Below are positions 34,181 through 44,115 of a DNA stretch of 64,000 bases, piece after piece. The number at the start of each line of letters is the position of its first letter. The stretch's first letter is position 1. Source of the DNA: Kocuria rosea subsp. polaris (GTDB taxonomy: Bacteria; Actinomycetota; Actinomycetes; Actinomycetales; Micrococcaceae); the NCBI RefSeq assembly GCF_001483755.1, contig NZ_LQBK01000003.1:62001-126000 (forward strand). The letters are read 5' to 3'. The notes beneath the pieces are model-generated. The model searched no databases. It was not told the origin of the DNA and was given only the letters and a program-made list of their open reading frames with translations. Position numbers and translations under genes: made by a program.

Positions 34181-34750
34181 TCACGGCCGGGCGATCCCGC
34201 TGCCGCGGAACCACTGCCCCAGGGCCAGGGCGCTGGCCTCCACCTTCTCGGCCCACGCGACCGCCTCCTCGTCGGCGGCGTCGGAGACGTGCTTGACCAT
34301 CCGCAGCGGCACGCCCAGGTGCCGGCAGGCCACCGCGACCGCCCAGCCCTCCATGTCCACGAGGTCCGCCCGCACGGCGAGGGCGTCCCGGGTGGGCCCG
34401 CCGGCCACGAAGGAGTCGCCGGTGGCGAGCACGGGCCCGTCGCCGTCGAGCTCGATGACGTTGTCCACGGGGATCCCGGCCGCGCGCAGCAGCTCCTCGT
34501 CCACGTCCCGGTTGATGATCCGGGAGGGCTCGAGCACCCCGGTCAGCCCGTGCCTCAGGGCGCCGGCGCTGCCGATGTTGAGCACCGTCAGCTCCGCCCG
34601 GCGCGCGGGGTCCGGGCAGCGGGTCAGCACCGCCTCGGTGGTGCGCACGGCCGCGGCCGACATCCCGACGCCCGTCAGGACCAGGTCGATGTCCTCCGGG
34701 AAGTACTTGGTCTCCAGGGGGTGGGCGGCGAGAACGAGCAGCTGTGGCAC
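34181..34750 (-). CDS. MTA/SAH nucleosidase-type phosphorylase-fold protein
   Basis: The 189-residue product has the PNP/UDP fold seen in MTA/SAH or futalosine nucleosidases: LVLTGVGMSAAAVRTTEAV, NIGSAGALRHG, VLATGDSFVAGG, the catalytic VDMEGWAVAVACRHLGVPLRMVKHVSDAADEEA. The MEGWAVA and catalytic Asp (SDAAD) match active enzymes. It is shorter than E. coli Pfs (232), as is common for actinobacterial nucleosidases. It starts at GTG 34750; TAGAGT (34757-34762, minus) lies 6 nt upstream, a leaderless-type promoter. It is followed by the lipoate-ligase-like gene 44 bp downstream. Confidence 0.88.
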   Translation of the reverse strand: MPQLLVLAAHPLETKYFPEDIDLVLTGVGMSAAAVRTTEAVLTRCPDPARRAELTVLNIGSAGALRHGLTGVLEPSRIINRDVDEELLRAAGIPVDNVIELDGDGPVLATGDSFVAGGPTRDALAVRADLVDMEGWAVAVACRHLGVPLRMVKHVSDAADEEAVAWAEKVEASALALGQWFRGSGIARP

Positions 34751-34756
34751 CCCGTC

Positions 34757-34762
34757 ACTCTA
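34757..34762 (-). promoter_or_regulatory. -10 box of a leaderless nucleosidase promoter
   Basis: TAGAGT on the minus strand is 6 nt before the GTG start codon at 34750. Confidence 0.5.
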
Positions 34763-34808
34763 TCCGCCCTCTCCTGCTGCCTCTGCCGCCGAGCCCCCGT
34801 GCCCGGCC

Positions 34809-34849
34809 GTCCCCGCCGCGGCGTCCCCCGCCTGGGGACGCGGCGGGAC
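34809..34849 (-). terminator. Imperfect GC-rich hairpin after the LLM oxidoreductase gene
   Basis: GTCCC-GCCGC-CGTCCCC on the left pairs with GGGGACGCGGCGGGAC on the right with two bulged bases and a loop around 34830. It lies 20 bp beyond the stop of the minus-strand oxidoreductase. Confidence 0.6.
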
Positions 34850-34868
34850 GGCGCCCGGAGATGGGACG

Positions 34869-35876
34869 TCAGGCCGGGCGGGCGGCGAACAGCGCGGCGA
34901 GCCGCCGGTCGGACTCCGCCTGGGCGTCGAGGTCGTACGCGCCGCCCGTCACGAGCAGCTCGTCCGCCCCGGTCCGCGCGAGCAGCCGCTCCAGCTGCGC
35001 CCGGACCTCCGGGGCCGTGCCGTGGACCGAGCCCGCGAGGGCCTCCTCCACGAGGGCCCGCTCCCGGTCCGGGAGCCCGTCGGCATCCGGTGACCGCGCG
35101 GGCGCCAGGGGCGGGAACTCCCCCCGGGTGCGGGAGGCGGCCAGTGCGCGGGCCTCGGGCAGCAGCAGCTCACGGGCGGCCGCGCGGGTGCGCGCCACCG
35201 CGACGTTCGCCGAGACGACCACGTGCGGGGCCGGCCACCAGGACGACGGGCGGAACTGCGCGCGGTACCGCTCGAGCACCGCGGCGCCGCCGCCGGGGCC
35301 CTCGCGGAAGAGCGCCGGGCCGCCGAGCACCACGGCGAGTCCCGCCCGGGCGGCGGTCTCCACCCCGGCGCCGGTCGCCAGGACGAAGACCGGCGTCGCG
35401 GCGTGGTTCCGGGGCCGGGCGGTCACGGGGGCCGCGCCGGAGAGGTGGGCGAGCAGCTCCGTGAGGTCGGCCTCGAAACGGTCCGCGGCCTCCTTCCCGG
35501 TGCGCAGCGCGTCCCGGACGGCGGCGGTGAACCCGAGGGAGCGGCCCACGCCGAGGTCGATCCGGCCGGGGTGCAGGGCCTCGAGGGTGGCGGCCTGCTC
35601 GGCGACCACGAGGGGCTGGTGGTTGGGGAGCATGATCCCGCCGGAGCCGATCCTGAGGCGGCGGGTCCGGGCGGCCAGGGCGGCCATCAGCACCGCCGGC
35701 GCGGACCCGGCGATCCCGGGCACCCCGTGGTGCTCGGCCACCCAGAACCGGTGGTAGCCCAGCTCCTCCGCGCGCTCGGCCCGCTCCAGGACGCGGGCGA
35801 GGTCCTCGGCCTCCGTGGAGCCGTCCCGGGTGCCGGCGCGGTCGAGGAGGGAGAGCGGAACGTCGGAGAGGGGCAT
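34869..35876 (-). CDS. LLM-class flavin-dependent oxidoreductase (luciferase-like)
   Basis: The 335-residue product has the luciferase-like group I pattern typical of LLM flavin monooxygenases: MPLSDVPLSLLDRAGTRDG, AEELGYHRFWVAEHHGVPGIAGSAPAVLMAALA, IRIGSGG-type LRIGSGGIMLPNHQPL, VVAEQAATLEALHPGRIDLGVGR and a late ELLVTGGAYD. It uses reduced FMN; the substrate is unknown. Start is ATG 35876, with a GTG 9 nt upstream as an alternative. Its nearest upstream neighbour is sufU (82 bp, same strand). Confidence 0.92.
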   Translation of the reverse strand: MPLSDVPLSLLDRAGTRDGSTEAEDLARVLERAERAEELGYHRFWVAEHHGVPGIAGSAPAVLMAALAARTRRLRIGSGGIMLPNHQPLVVAEQAATLEALHPGRIDLGVGRSLGFTAAVRDALRTGKEAADRFEADLTELLAHLSGAAPVTARPRNHAATPVFVLATGAGVETAARAGLAVVLGGPALFREGPGGGAAVLERYRAQFRPSSWWPAPHVVVSANVAVARTRAAARELLLPEARALAASRTRGEFPPLAPARSPDADGLPDRERALVEEALAGSVHGTAPEVRAQLERLLARTGADELLVTGGAYDLDAQAESDRRLAALFAARPA

Positions 35877-35957
35877 GGTGCGCACAACCGGGACGGCGCC
35901 GGAAGCATTCCGGGCCGCAGGCCCTGCGGGTCCGGGAGCCGCGGGTCCGGGAGCTGC

Positions 35958-36422
35958 TCAGCCGGCGCGGCCGAGGGCTTCCTCGGCGGCGACCCAGCCG
36001 AGCATGGCGCACTTGACGCGGGCCACGAACCGGGACACCCCGGCGAAGGCGGCGGCGTCACCGAGGACCTCCTCGTCCGGGACCACGGTGCCCCGGGAGC
36101 GCAGCAGGTCCCGGAACGCCCCGATCAGCTCCGCCAGCTCGGCCCGTGTCATCCCGGGGGCGGTCTCGGCCAGCACGGAGGCCGCGGCCATGGAGATCGA
36201 GCAGCCCTCGCCCTCCCAGCTGAGCCGCTCGACCACCGGCTCCGCGCCCTCGGCGGCAGGCACGAGCTCGACGCGGACGGTGATCTCGTCCCCGCACGTC
36301 GGGTTGTACTGGTGGGACTCCCCGCTCCCGTGCCCGGGGTCCGGGGTGGCCAGCCCCTCCCCGGACCGCCGCTTGGCGTGGTCGAGGATGACCTCCTGGT
36401 ACATGCCGTCCAGCGCGCTCAT
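35958..36422 (-). CDS. sufU: Fe-S cluster assembly sulfur-relay protein SufU
   Basis: SufU receives sulfur from SufS through a zinc-bound Cys and passes it to the SufBCD scaffold. The 154-residue product has the SufU set Cys43 (YNPTCGDEI with Asp45), Cys73 (EGCSISMAAASV) and Cys137 (RVKCAMLGW), plus the 18-20-residue insertion (VLAETAPGMTRAELAELIGAF region) that distinguishes SufU from IscU. The start MSALDGMYQEVILDHA is typical. It follows sufS by 39 bp. The rest of the suf cluster (sufBCD) is not in the window. Confidence 0.95.
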   Translation of the reverse strand: MSALDGMYQEVILDHAKRRSGEGLATPDPGHGSGESHQYNPTCGDEITVRVELVPAAEGAEPVVERLSWEGEGCSISMAAASVLAETAPGMTRAELAELIGAFRDLLRSRGTVVPDEEVLGDAAAFAGVSRFVARVKCAMLGWVAAEEALGRAG

Positions 36423-36461
36423 CGTCGTCTCCTCGGTCGGTCCGGATCGGTGCGCACGGGC

Positions 36462-38279
<1,818 letters not shown>

Positions 38280-38290
38280 TCACCAGGGGA

Positions 38291-38668
38291 TCAGCCGCGC
38301 ACGAGGCGGATCAGCAGACCGGCTCCGACCAGCACCGCCCCGGACGCGGTGAGGAGCCACAGCCAGCGGTACGGCGCGACGAGGGCCCAGCGCCAGGGGT
38401 GGCGGGCGTGGTAGTAGACCGTGACCTCCGCCCCGGCCGCGGGCGCGGGGGACGGAGGGTGCGGCCAGGGCTCCTCGTGGATCTCGTACCGGGTGGTGTG
38501 CCAGCGCAGCCGGTGCCGGCCGTCCTCGACCAGGTGCACGGCCGAGGTCCTGACCCACCAGGCGTACAGGCACCGGACGAGCAGTGCGGCCACCAGCAGG
38601 GCCCATCCCGCCGTGAGGCACGCGGCGCTCACCACCCCGGTGCGGGCCATCTCGCTGAGCTCGGTCAC
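38291..38668 (-). CDS. Small two-helix membrane protein (DUF3592-like)
   Basis: The 125-residue product (GTG 38668; ATG 38650 is an alternative) has an N-terminal membrane helix (VVSAACLTAGWALLVAALLV), a soluble beta-type part (VHLVEDGRHRLRWHTTRYEIHEE, GAEVTVYYHARHPWRW) and a C-terminal helix (LWLLTASGAVLVGAGLLI). Two helices flanking a VxVYY-H-xxP segment is the DUF3592 layout. Function unknown. It is a separate transcription unit from the neighbours. Confidence 0.6.
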   Translation of the reverse strand: MTELSEMARTGVVSAACLTAGWALLVAALLVRCLYAWWVRTSAVHLVEDGRHRLRWHTTRYEIHEEPWPHPPSPAPAAGAEVTVYYHARHPWRWALVAPYRWLWLLTASGAVLVGAGLLIRLVRG

Positions 38669-38816
38669 GGAGGCGAGCCTATCGCCCCGTCCGCCGGGGA
38701 CGGTCCGCCCCGCACGGCGGGGCACGGCCGTCCCGGTCCTGTCGCCCAGCTTCGTGCTCCGCTCCGGCCCCCGCCCTGCCTCCTGCCCCGGCGCCGCACG
38801 TTCCGGACCAGGGGCG

Positions 38817-39941
38817 TCAGGCCCAGGGCGCCGCCGCGAGACGGGCGAGGACCGGCCCGAAGTCGTAGGCGGTGGTGCTGTTGGTCATCATGACGATGCC
38901 CAGGCCGCGGTCCGGGTAGAGGCGCATGACGTTCCAGAAGCCGGCGCCCGTCCCGTAGTGCTCGACCCACTCGTGGGCCCCCGGAGCAGGGCGGCGGAAC
39001 CAGCCGATGCCGTGGTCGAACGGCCGTCCCGGGTGGGCGATCGTCCGCATGGACCGGGCGGCGTCCGCGGACAGCACCCGGCGTCCGTCGATCTGCCCCT
39101 CCCCCAGGTGCAGGCGCAGGAACCGGGCGGCGTCGAGCACGTCGCCCATCAGGCCCCCGAACGCGGGACCGTCGACGTGGAAGGGGCGCAGGCCCAGGTG
39201 CGCCCCCGTCCGGGAACCGGCCACCCCACGGGGCAGCAGGAGGCGCAGCATGGGATCGGCGAGCCGCGGGGCACGCAGATAGCCGGTCGCCGCCACGGCG
39301 CCCTGCGGGCGGGCGAACCCGGTGCGGGTCATGCCCGCCGGGCCCAGCACCGTCTCGCGCAGGGAGGACTCGAAGGACGTCCCGGTCACCGCCTCGAGGA
39401 CCTCGCCCAGGGCGAGATAGCCCACGTTGGAGTACCGGGCCCGCTCCCCCACCGGATACCGGTACGCCCGCCGACGGCGCATCAGCCGGCGCAGCAGGTC
39501 GCCGGCCGGCGGCGGCGGGGCCCCGGCCGGGTGGACCCACCGGATCGGCAGCGGATTGGACAGGCCCGCGGTGTGGGTGAGCAGCTGCTCCACCGTCGGC
39601 CGGGCGCCTCCGGGGGCCGGCGGGAAGTCCAGGTGCTCGTCGACGGGCGACTGCAGGTCCAGCCGGCCGGCCTCGGCGAGGGCCATGACGGCGGTGGCGG
39701 TGACGGGCTTGGTCATGGAGAACCACGGGTAGGCCGTGCCCGGCGTCGCGGGGACCCGACCGGCCAGGTCGGCCAGTCCGAAGCCTGCCGCGCAGAGCAG
39801 CCCGTCCCGGTCGGTCACCGCGAGGGAGAGCCCCGGGACGTGCCCGGCGCGCATCATCGCCGCCACCGCGTCCTGCAGCTCGGCCGGCAGGGGCCCCGGG
39901 GCAGGCGTCGAGGCGCGGTCACCGGGCGAGGAGCTGTGCAT
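38817..39941 (-). CDS. Serine hydrolase, class C beta-lactamase family
   Basis: The 374-residue product starts at ATG 39941 with GGAGG 7 nt upstream. It has the SxxK motif (Ser75-Met-Thr-Lys78 in WFSMTKPVTATAVM), the YxN motif (RYSNVGYLALGEV), a late HYGTGAGFWN region in place of the KTG/HxG motif, and the usual THTAGL segment. No signal peptide is seen, so it is probably cytoplasmic. This family includes esterases, D-aminopeptidases and penicillin-binding-like proteins more often than true beta-lactamases. Confidence 0.9.
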   Translation of the reverse strand: MHSSSPGDRASTPAPGPLPAELQDAVAAMMRAGHVPGLSLAVTDRDGLLCAAGFGLADLAGRVPATPGTAYPWFSMTKPVTATAVMALAEAGRLDLQSPVDEHLDFPPAPGGARPTVEQLLTHTAGLSNPLPIRWVHPAGAPPPPAGDLLRRLMRRRRAYRYPVGERARYSNVGYLALGEVLEAVTGTSFESSLRETVLGPAGMTRTGFARPQGAVAATGYLRAPRLADPMLRLLLPRGVAGSRTGAHLGLRPFHVDGPAFGGLMGDVLDAARFLRLHLGEGQIDGRRVLSADAARSMRTIAHPGRPFDHGIGWFRRPAPGAHEWVEHYGTGAGFWNVMRLYPDRGLGIVMMTNSTTAYDFGPVLARLAAAPWA

Positions 39942-40403
39942 CGGAACCTCCGGGAGCGGGCCGCGGAGGTCACCGCCGCCCGACAGGACCACGGTGCGGC
40001 CGGACTCCCGATCCGTCAAGGGCGCCCGGACCTCCGGGCCGGACGAGACGCATGTCGACCGACGACGCCCGGCCCGACCTCGAGGGACGGACCGGCCGGG
40101 AGCTCTCCGCGGTGGGCGGCGACGGCGCGTGCTGCACCGCGGCCGCCGCGGAGCCCGCCCGTTCGCGGCAGGAGGTCACGATCGGGAACACCCCTGGTGA
40201 CGACGATCGTTGCAGGAGTAAACTGGGGTCCTCAGCTGTTGCGCCTCGGCTCCGGGACGACGTTCCCGGAGCCACCGGTTCCCCGGAAGGCGCGCCGCGC
40301 CCCGGGGGACATCTCCCGGTCGACCGGGGGTCGACCGACGTCTCCGGCACGTGCCACCCGCGCCCGTGCCGAACGATCCACCTCACCACCTCGGGGACCC
40401 ACC
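39942..40403. other. 462-bp divergent intergenic region
   Basis: No credible gene is visible. Towards the plus-strand gene the sequence becomes less GC-rich (GATCGTTGCAGGAGTAAACTGGGG, 40206-40229), where TAAACT could be a -10 box. GTCAC and GTGAC arms around 40176-40201 form a weak inverted repeat. A short frame from 40052 has no supporting context. Confidence 0.5.
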
Positions 40404-41642
40404 ATGAAACACCCACTCCTCTCGCGCGTGCTCACCGGCGCGTCCGCCACCGCCCTGGTGACCGCAGGGCTCGCCGTGGCCGCACCGGCCCACGCCGCGA
40501 CCGCACAGCCCGTGTACTCCTACGCCCAGGGCTGGCGCGTGGACCAGCACGTGCGCGAGCTCGCGGACGTCAACGGTGACGGCCGCGCCGACGTCGTCGG
40601 CTTCGGCAACGCCGGCGTCCAGGTCTCCTTCGGCCGGGCCGACGGCACCTTCGGCACCCCGAGGTTCAGCGTGCGGGACTTCGGCACCGCCCAGGGCTGG
40701 TCCAACGCACGGCACGTGCGCACGCTCGCGGACGTCGACGGCGACCGCCGCGACGACATCGTGGGCTTCGGCAACGCCGGGGTCTACGTGGCCTACTCGC
40801 AGGGCGACGGCAGCTTCACCGCGCCGCAGCTCAAGGTCCGCGACTTCGGCTGGAACCAGGGCTGGCGCGTCGACAGGCACCCGCGCGAGCTCGCCGACCT
40901 CAACGGCAACCTGACCGCCGACATCGTGGGCTTCGGGTACTCCGGCGTCACCATCTCCCACGCCCTGTCCGACCGGACGTTCACGGGCACCGGCAAGCGC
41001 ATCGACAGCTTCGGCTGGGACCGGGGCTGGCGGGTCGACAAGAACCCGCGGATGCTCGCGGACGTCGACGGCAACAGCACCGCCGACATCGTGGGCTTCG
41101 GCGACGCCGGCACGTACGTCTCCTACTTCTCGGCGCTGGGGGACACGTTCACCCAGCCCGCGCTGGAGATCCGCAACTTCGGCTACGCCCAGGGGTGGCG
41201 CGTGGACCAGCACCCGCGGATGCTGGCCGACGTCAACATCAACCCCGCCGGCAGCGCCGCGGCGGACATCATCGGCTTCGGCTACTCCGGGGTCTCCGTC
41301 GCCCACTCGCTCAACGGGGGGAACTACACCGGTGTGGCCGTGCGGGTGAACGACTTCGGCCAGGCCCAGGGGTGGCGGGGCGACCGTCATCCGCGGACCC
41401 ACGCGGACATCAACGTCGACGGCATCCAGGACATCGTGGGCTTCGGCAACGCCGGGGTCTACGTGGCGCACGGCCGGGCGGACAGCACCTTCGGCCCGGT
41501 GTACCTGAAGACCGCCGCCTTCGGCTGGGCGGACGGCTGGACGGAGGAGCGGTATCCGCGTCTGCTCGGTGACGTCAACGGCGACGGTCGCGACGACGTC
41601 GTGGGCTTCGGGCACTCGGCCACGTACGTGCAGCTGTCCTGA
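40404..41642 (+). CDS. Secreted seven-repeat FG-GAP/VCBS-type beta-propeller protein
   Basis: The 412-residue product has a clear Sec signal peptide (MKHPLLSRVLTGASATALV...APAHA, cleavage near residue 31). The rest is almost entirely seven tandem repeats of about 52-55 residues. Each holds a QGWRVDxHPR-type segment, a calcium-loop-like D-x-N-G-D-G-x-D or degenerate form (ADVNGDGRADVVGFG), an AGVYV strand and a closing FG. The number fits one seven-bladed propeller. No anchor or catalytic domain follows. It is likely released and binds sugars or protein ligands; the family resembles FG-GAP/VCBS lectin-like proteins. GC palindrome terminates it. Confidence 0.9.
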   Translation: MKHPLLSRVLTGASATALVTAGLAVAAPAHAATAQPVYSYAQGWRVDQHVRELADVNGDGRADVVGFGNAGVQVSFGRADGTFGTPRFSVRDFGTAQGWSNARHVRTLADVDGDRRDDIVGFGNAGVYVAYSQGDGSFTAPQLKVRDFGWNQGWRVDRHPRELADLNGNLTADIVGFGYSGVTISHALSDRTFTGTGKRIDSFGWDRGWRVDKNPRMLADVDGNSTADIVGFGDAGTYVSYFSALGDTFTQPALEIRNFGYAQGWRVDQHPRMLADVNINPAGSAAADIIGFGYSGVSVAHSLNGGNYTGVAVRVNDFGQAQGWRGDRHPRTHADINVDGIQDIVGFGNAGVYVAHGRADSTFGPVYLKTAAFGWADGWTEERYPRLLGDVNGDGRDDVVGFGHSATYVQLS

Positions 41643-42162
41643 GCCCGCCGGCCGCGCTCCGTCGCGGTCCGGTCACGGCCCCGCCCCCGTCCGCGCGGAC
41701 GGGGGCGGGGCCGTGCCAGGTCACCGGAACCGGCGCCGCCCCCCGCTCGTGGACGTAGGCGGCCATGGTGATCACCGTGATGAGCTGCGCGGCGACGACC
41801 ACGAAGGTCCAGCCGCCCTCCGCGACGACCACGTAGACGGCAGCGGAGACGATCAGGACCAGCTGCAGGGCGCGTGAGACCGCGAGCGCACGGCCGTCCT
41901 CGCCGGGCGGGCCCGCGGCACCGGGCTCGGGCTCGCCGGCGGGCTCGCCGGGCCCCGGCGCGGCGGCGGGCGGCTCGGCCCGGCGGCGTCGCGCCGAGTG
42001 CACCGTGCTGACCAGCACGACGACGTAGAGCGCCGCCACGATGCCGGTGACGAACAGCATGACGGAGCCGTCGTCGTCCCCGACGCGCAGTCCCACCACG
42101 AGACCGAGTGCCACCGGCAGGAGCCAGAGCCCCAGGAGCAGCTTGTCGCGCACGGCCAGCAC
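41575..42162 (-). CDS. Membrane protein, unknown, with a C-terminal extension into the facing gene
   Basis: The 195-residue frame from GTG 42162 (GGAGG 5 nt upstream) has four hydrophobic segments: LLLGLWLLPVALGLVVGL, VMLFVTGIVAALYVVVLVS, a charged Pro/Glu-rich loop, then ALQLVLIVSAAVYVVVA and WTFVVVAAQLITVITMAAYV. After HERG the frame reads through the 42-bp terminator palindrome and 68 bp into the end of the convergent propeller gene, giving an Arg-rich tail with no domain. The functional part probably ends near the fourth helix. The family is unknown. Confidence 0.6.
   Translation of the reverse strand: MLAVRDKLLLGLWLLPVALGLVVGLRVGDDDGSVMLFVTGIVAALYVVVLVSTVHSARRRRAEPPAAAPGPGEPAGEPEPGAAGPPGEDGRALAVSRALQLVLIVSAAVYVVVAEGGWTFVVVAAQLITVITMAAYVHERGAAPVPVTWHGPAPVRADGGGAVTGPRRSAAGGLRTAARTWPSARSPRRRRDRRR
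41674..41715. terminator. 42-bp perfect palindrome between convergent genes
   Basis: Positions 41674-41694 are the exact inverse of 41695-41715, without a loop, beginning CACGGCCCCGCCCCCGTC. It lies 32 bp after the propeller stop. It can fold as a very stable hairpin on either strand and most likely terminates the propeller transcript, although the opposing membrane-protein frame runs through it. Confidence 0.85.
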
Positions 42163-42461
42163 GAGCCCCTCCCCTCCCTCGGACGATCCCCGTGACCGCA
42201 TCCTCGCACCCGGTGAGCCCGCGTGTCTGACCCCTCATCCGGGGATGGCGGGCGCGGCGGGGACCTCCGGCACGAGCCGCGGAGCAGGCCTCCCCGGCCG
42301 GACGGGCACGCACCGGCGTCACACTCGCGCCGGTGGCCGTCGTCTGCGGCGCGCCGCGCGGTGACGGCCGGGCAGCGGACGTAGAACTGGAGGGTGCCGC
42401 GCGCGCTCCCCCACGCGCATCCCCCACCAGGCACGCTTCGCCTCTTCCCCCCAGGAGCACC

Positions 42462-43562
42462 ATGAGCAACGCCCCCTCCCCCTCCCCTGCCCCGAGAACG
42501 GGCCTGACGTCCCGCCGCGGTTCCGCCGCGGGCCGGTGGATCGTGGCGGTGCCGCTGCACCTCACCCTGGCGATCGGGCTGGTCGCCGGCTGCGCGTCCA
42601 GCACCGCGTCCACCGACCCGGGCACCGAGCCCGGCCCCGTTCCGGGAACCGTGACGACGGTGCCCGCCGCTCCGTCCCCGAGCGCCGTGCCGAGCGATGC
42701 TCCCTCGCCCACCGCCTCGAGGACACCGGGATCCGTCACCACGGTCGCCCCGTCCCCGGAGCCGTCGGAGACTCCCGTCCGCGCCGTCGCCCCGCCCTCG
42801 GGGGCGTTCCTGGCCCTGGAGGACCTGACGGTCGCCGCCGCCGGGACGATGTCCGACTACGACCGCGAGGCCCTGTTCGGCGGTTGGATCGACGCCGACG
42901 GCGACTGCGAGGACTCCCGCAACGAGATCCTGGCCCGCGACCTGACCGGCGTCACCTCCGCCGACGGGTGCAGGGTCGACACCGGCACCCTCGCCGACCC
43001 CTACACCGGGGCGAGCATCGACTTCGTGCGCGGGGTCGCGACCTCCGGTGACGTCCAGGTGGACCACGTCGTCTCGCTCGGCAACGCCTGGGTCACCGGG
43101 GCGCGCCGGCTCTCCCCGGCCGACCGCGTGGCCCTCGCCAACGACCCGCTGAACCTGCTGGCGGTCGACGGCCCGGCCAACGGGTCGAAGTCCGACCAGG
43201 ACGCCGCCGGGTGGCTGCCCCCGAACCGGGCCTTCGCCTGCGACATGGTGGCGATCCAGATCGCGGTGAAGTCCCGCTACGGCCTGTGGGTCACGGCACC
43301 CGAGAAGGACGCCATGGCCGAGGTGCTCGCCGAGTGCCCCGACCAGCAGCTGCCCGCCGGCACTCCGTTCGGCGACATCCCCGCCGGGACCGCTCCGGAG
43401 CCGGCCCCCGTCGTGGTCGAGGAGGCTCCGGCCGCCCCGGCGGACGTCCACTACGCCAACTGCACGGCCGCCCGGGAGGCCGGCGCCGCCCCGCTGCTGC
43501 GGGGACAGCCCGGCTACCGCAGCGCCATGGACCGTGACGGCGACGGCGTCGCGTGCGAGTAG
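42462..43562 (+). CDS. Secreted lipoprotein with HNH nuclease-like and Excalibur domains
   Basis: The 366-residue product has a lipoprotein signal with lipobox LVAGC (Cys44), then a Ser/Thr/Pro linker (residues 45-115). The nuclease-like region (about 125-290) has VQVDHVVSLGNAW (Asp201-His202) and NDPLNLLAVDGPANGSKSDQDAAGWLPPNRAFACD, the pattern of secreted HNH/DUF1524 (GmrSD-type) proteins. A C-terminal Excalibur calcium-binding module (residues 330-366) has CTAAREAG, GYRSAMDRDGDGVACE with Cys334/Cys365. It probably degrades extracellular DNA at the cell surface. Confidence 0.9.
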   Translation: MSNAPSPSPAPRTGLTSRRGSAAGRWIVAVPLHLTLAIGLVAGCASSTASTDPGTEPGPVPGTVTTVPAAPSPSAVPSDAPSPTASRTPGSVTTVAPSPEPSETPVRAVAPPSGAFLALEDLTVAAAGTMSDYDREALFGGWIDADGDCEDSRNEILARDLTGVTSADGCRVDTGTLADPYTGASIDFVRGVATSGDVQVDHVVSLGNAWVTGARRLSPADRVALANDPLNLLAVDGPANGSKSDQDAAGWLPPNRAFACDMVAIQIAVKSRYGLWVTAPEKDAMAEVLAECPDQQLPAGTPFGDIPAGTAPEPAPVVVEEAPAAPADVHYANCTAAREAGAAPLLRGQPGYRSAMDRDGDGVACE

Positions 43563-43703
43563 GGCGCCGGCGGAGGAGGTCGGCGGGGCCGATGACGCCC
43601 GTTCAGCGGCCGGTCGGCTTCCGTTCCCGCGCCGGCGGCGTCGTCCTGGGCCGCCGGCTGGGCCGGGACGGTGCCGGCCGGCCTCGAGGGCGCCTCCTCG
43701 CGC

Positions 43704-43916
43704 TCAGGACTGCCAGGCGGCCCGCCCACCGCTGGCGCGGGCGAACTCCGCCGCGCGGCGGTGCGGCAGCGCGTCCCACAAGGACCCTGCGGCCATGCCC
43801 ACGAACCACAGGCAGGGGAACCACCACCGCCCGCCGTCCAGGTGCAGATAGCACGCCGTGACGAGGACGAGGGTCAGCACGATGTTGGAGAACATCAGCG
43901 TCATCTGGTGCGGCAC
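43704..43916 (-). CDS. Small two-helix membrane protein
   Basis: The 70-residue product starts at GTG 43916 with GGGAG 5 nt upstream (MPHQMTLMFSNIVLTLV). It has a first helix MFSNIVLTLVLVTACYLHL, then GGRWWFPCLWFVGMAAGSLWDAL as a second, and a short basic tail. I do not recognise the family. A frame extending further upstream would be encoded by the 32-bp repeats and is rejected. The three 32-bp repeats start 15 bp upstream, where its promoter should lie. Confidence 0.6.
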   Translation of the reverse strand: MPHQMTLMFSNIVLTLVLVTACYLHLDGGRWWFPCLWFVGMAAGSLWDALPHRRAAEFARASGGRAAWQS

Positions 43917-43930
43917 AGCGGCTCCCTTCA

Positions 43931-44026
43931 GTGTCCGGCGGCATGCCCTCCGCATCGTGGCAGTGTCCGGCGGCATGCCCTCCGCATCGTGGCAGTGTCC
44001 GGCGGCATGCCCTCCGCATCGTGGCA
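43931..44026. repeat. Three perfect tandem copies of a 32-bp unit
   Basis: Units 43931-43962, 43963-43994 and 43995-44026 are identical; each begins GTGTCCGGCGGCATGCCCTC and ends ATCGTGGCA. They occupy the promoter region of the small membrane protein gene (minus) and lie about 90 bp from the TACAGT box of the divergent lipoprotein gene. No spacers are present. Confidence 0.95.
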
Positions 44027-44115
44027 CGGCGCTCCCCGCCCCGTCTGACCCCTCTTGGGTGGGCAGATCCGGGCGGGCCACCGGGTGGCAACCGGGGTTC
44101 GCCGGGCGGGCCGCC

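Noticed and set aside
40052-40579. A 175-residue plus-strand ORF before the propeller gene
   Set aside because: Its second half overlaps the propeller gene in another frame and is Arg-rich; the first half has no Shine-Dalgarno or recognisable motif.
41674-41715. Replication origin or recombination site at the 42-bp palindrome
   Set aside because: No DnaA boxes, AT-rich unwinding region or dif-like core; its position after a gene fits a terminator.
43931-44026. CRISPR array
   Set aside because: The 32-bp units are directly adjacent with no spacers, and no cas genes are in the window. The same applies to the 30-bp array at 29671-29820.
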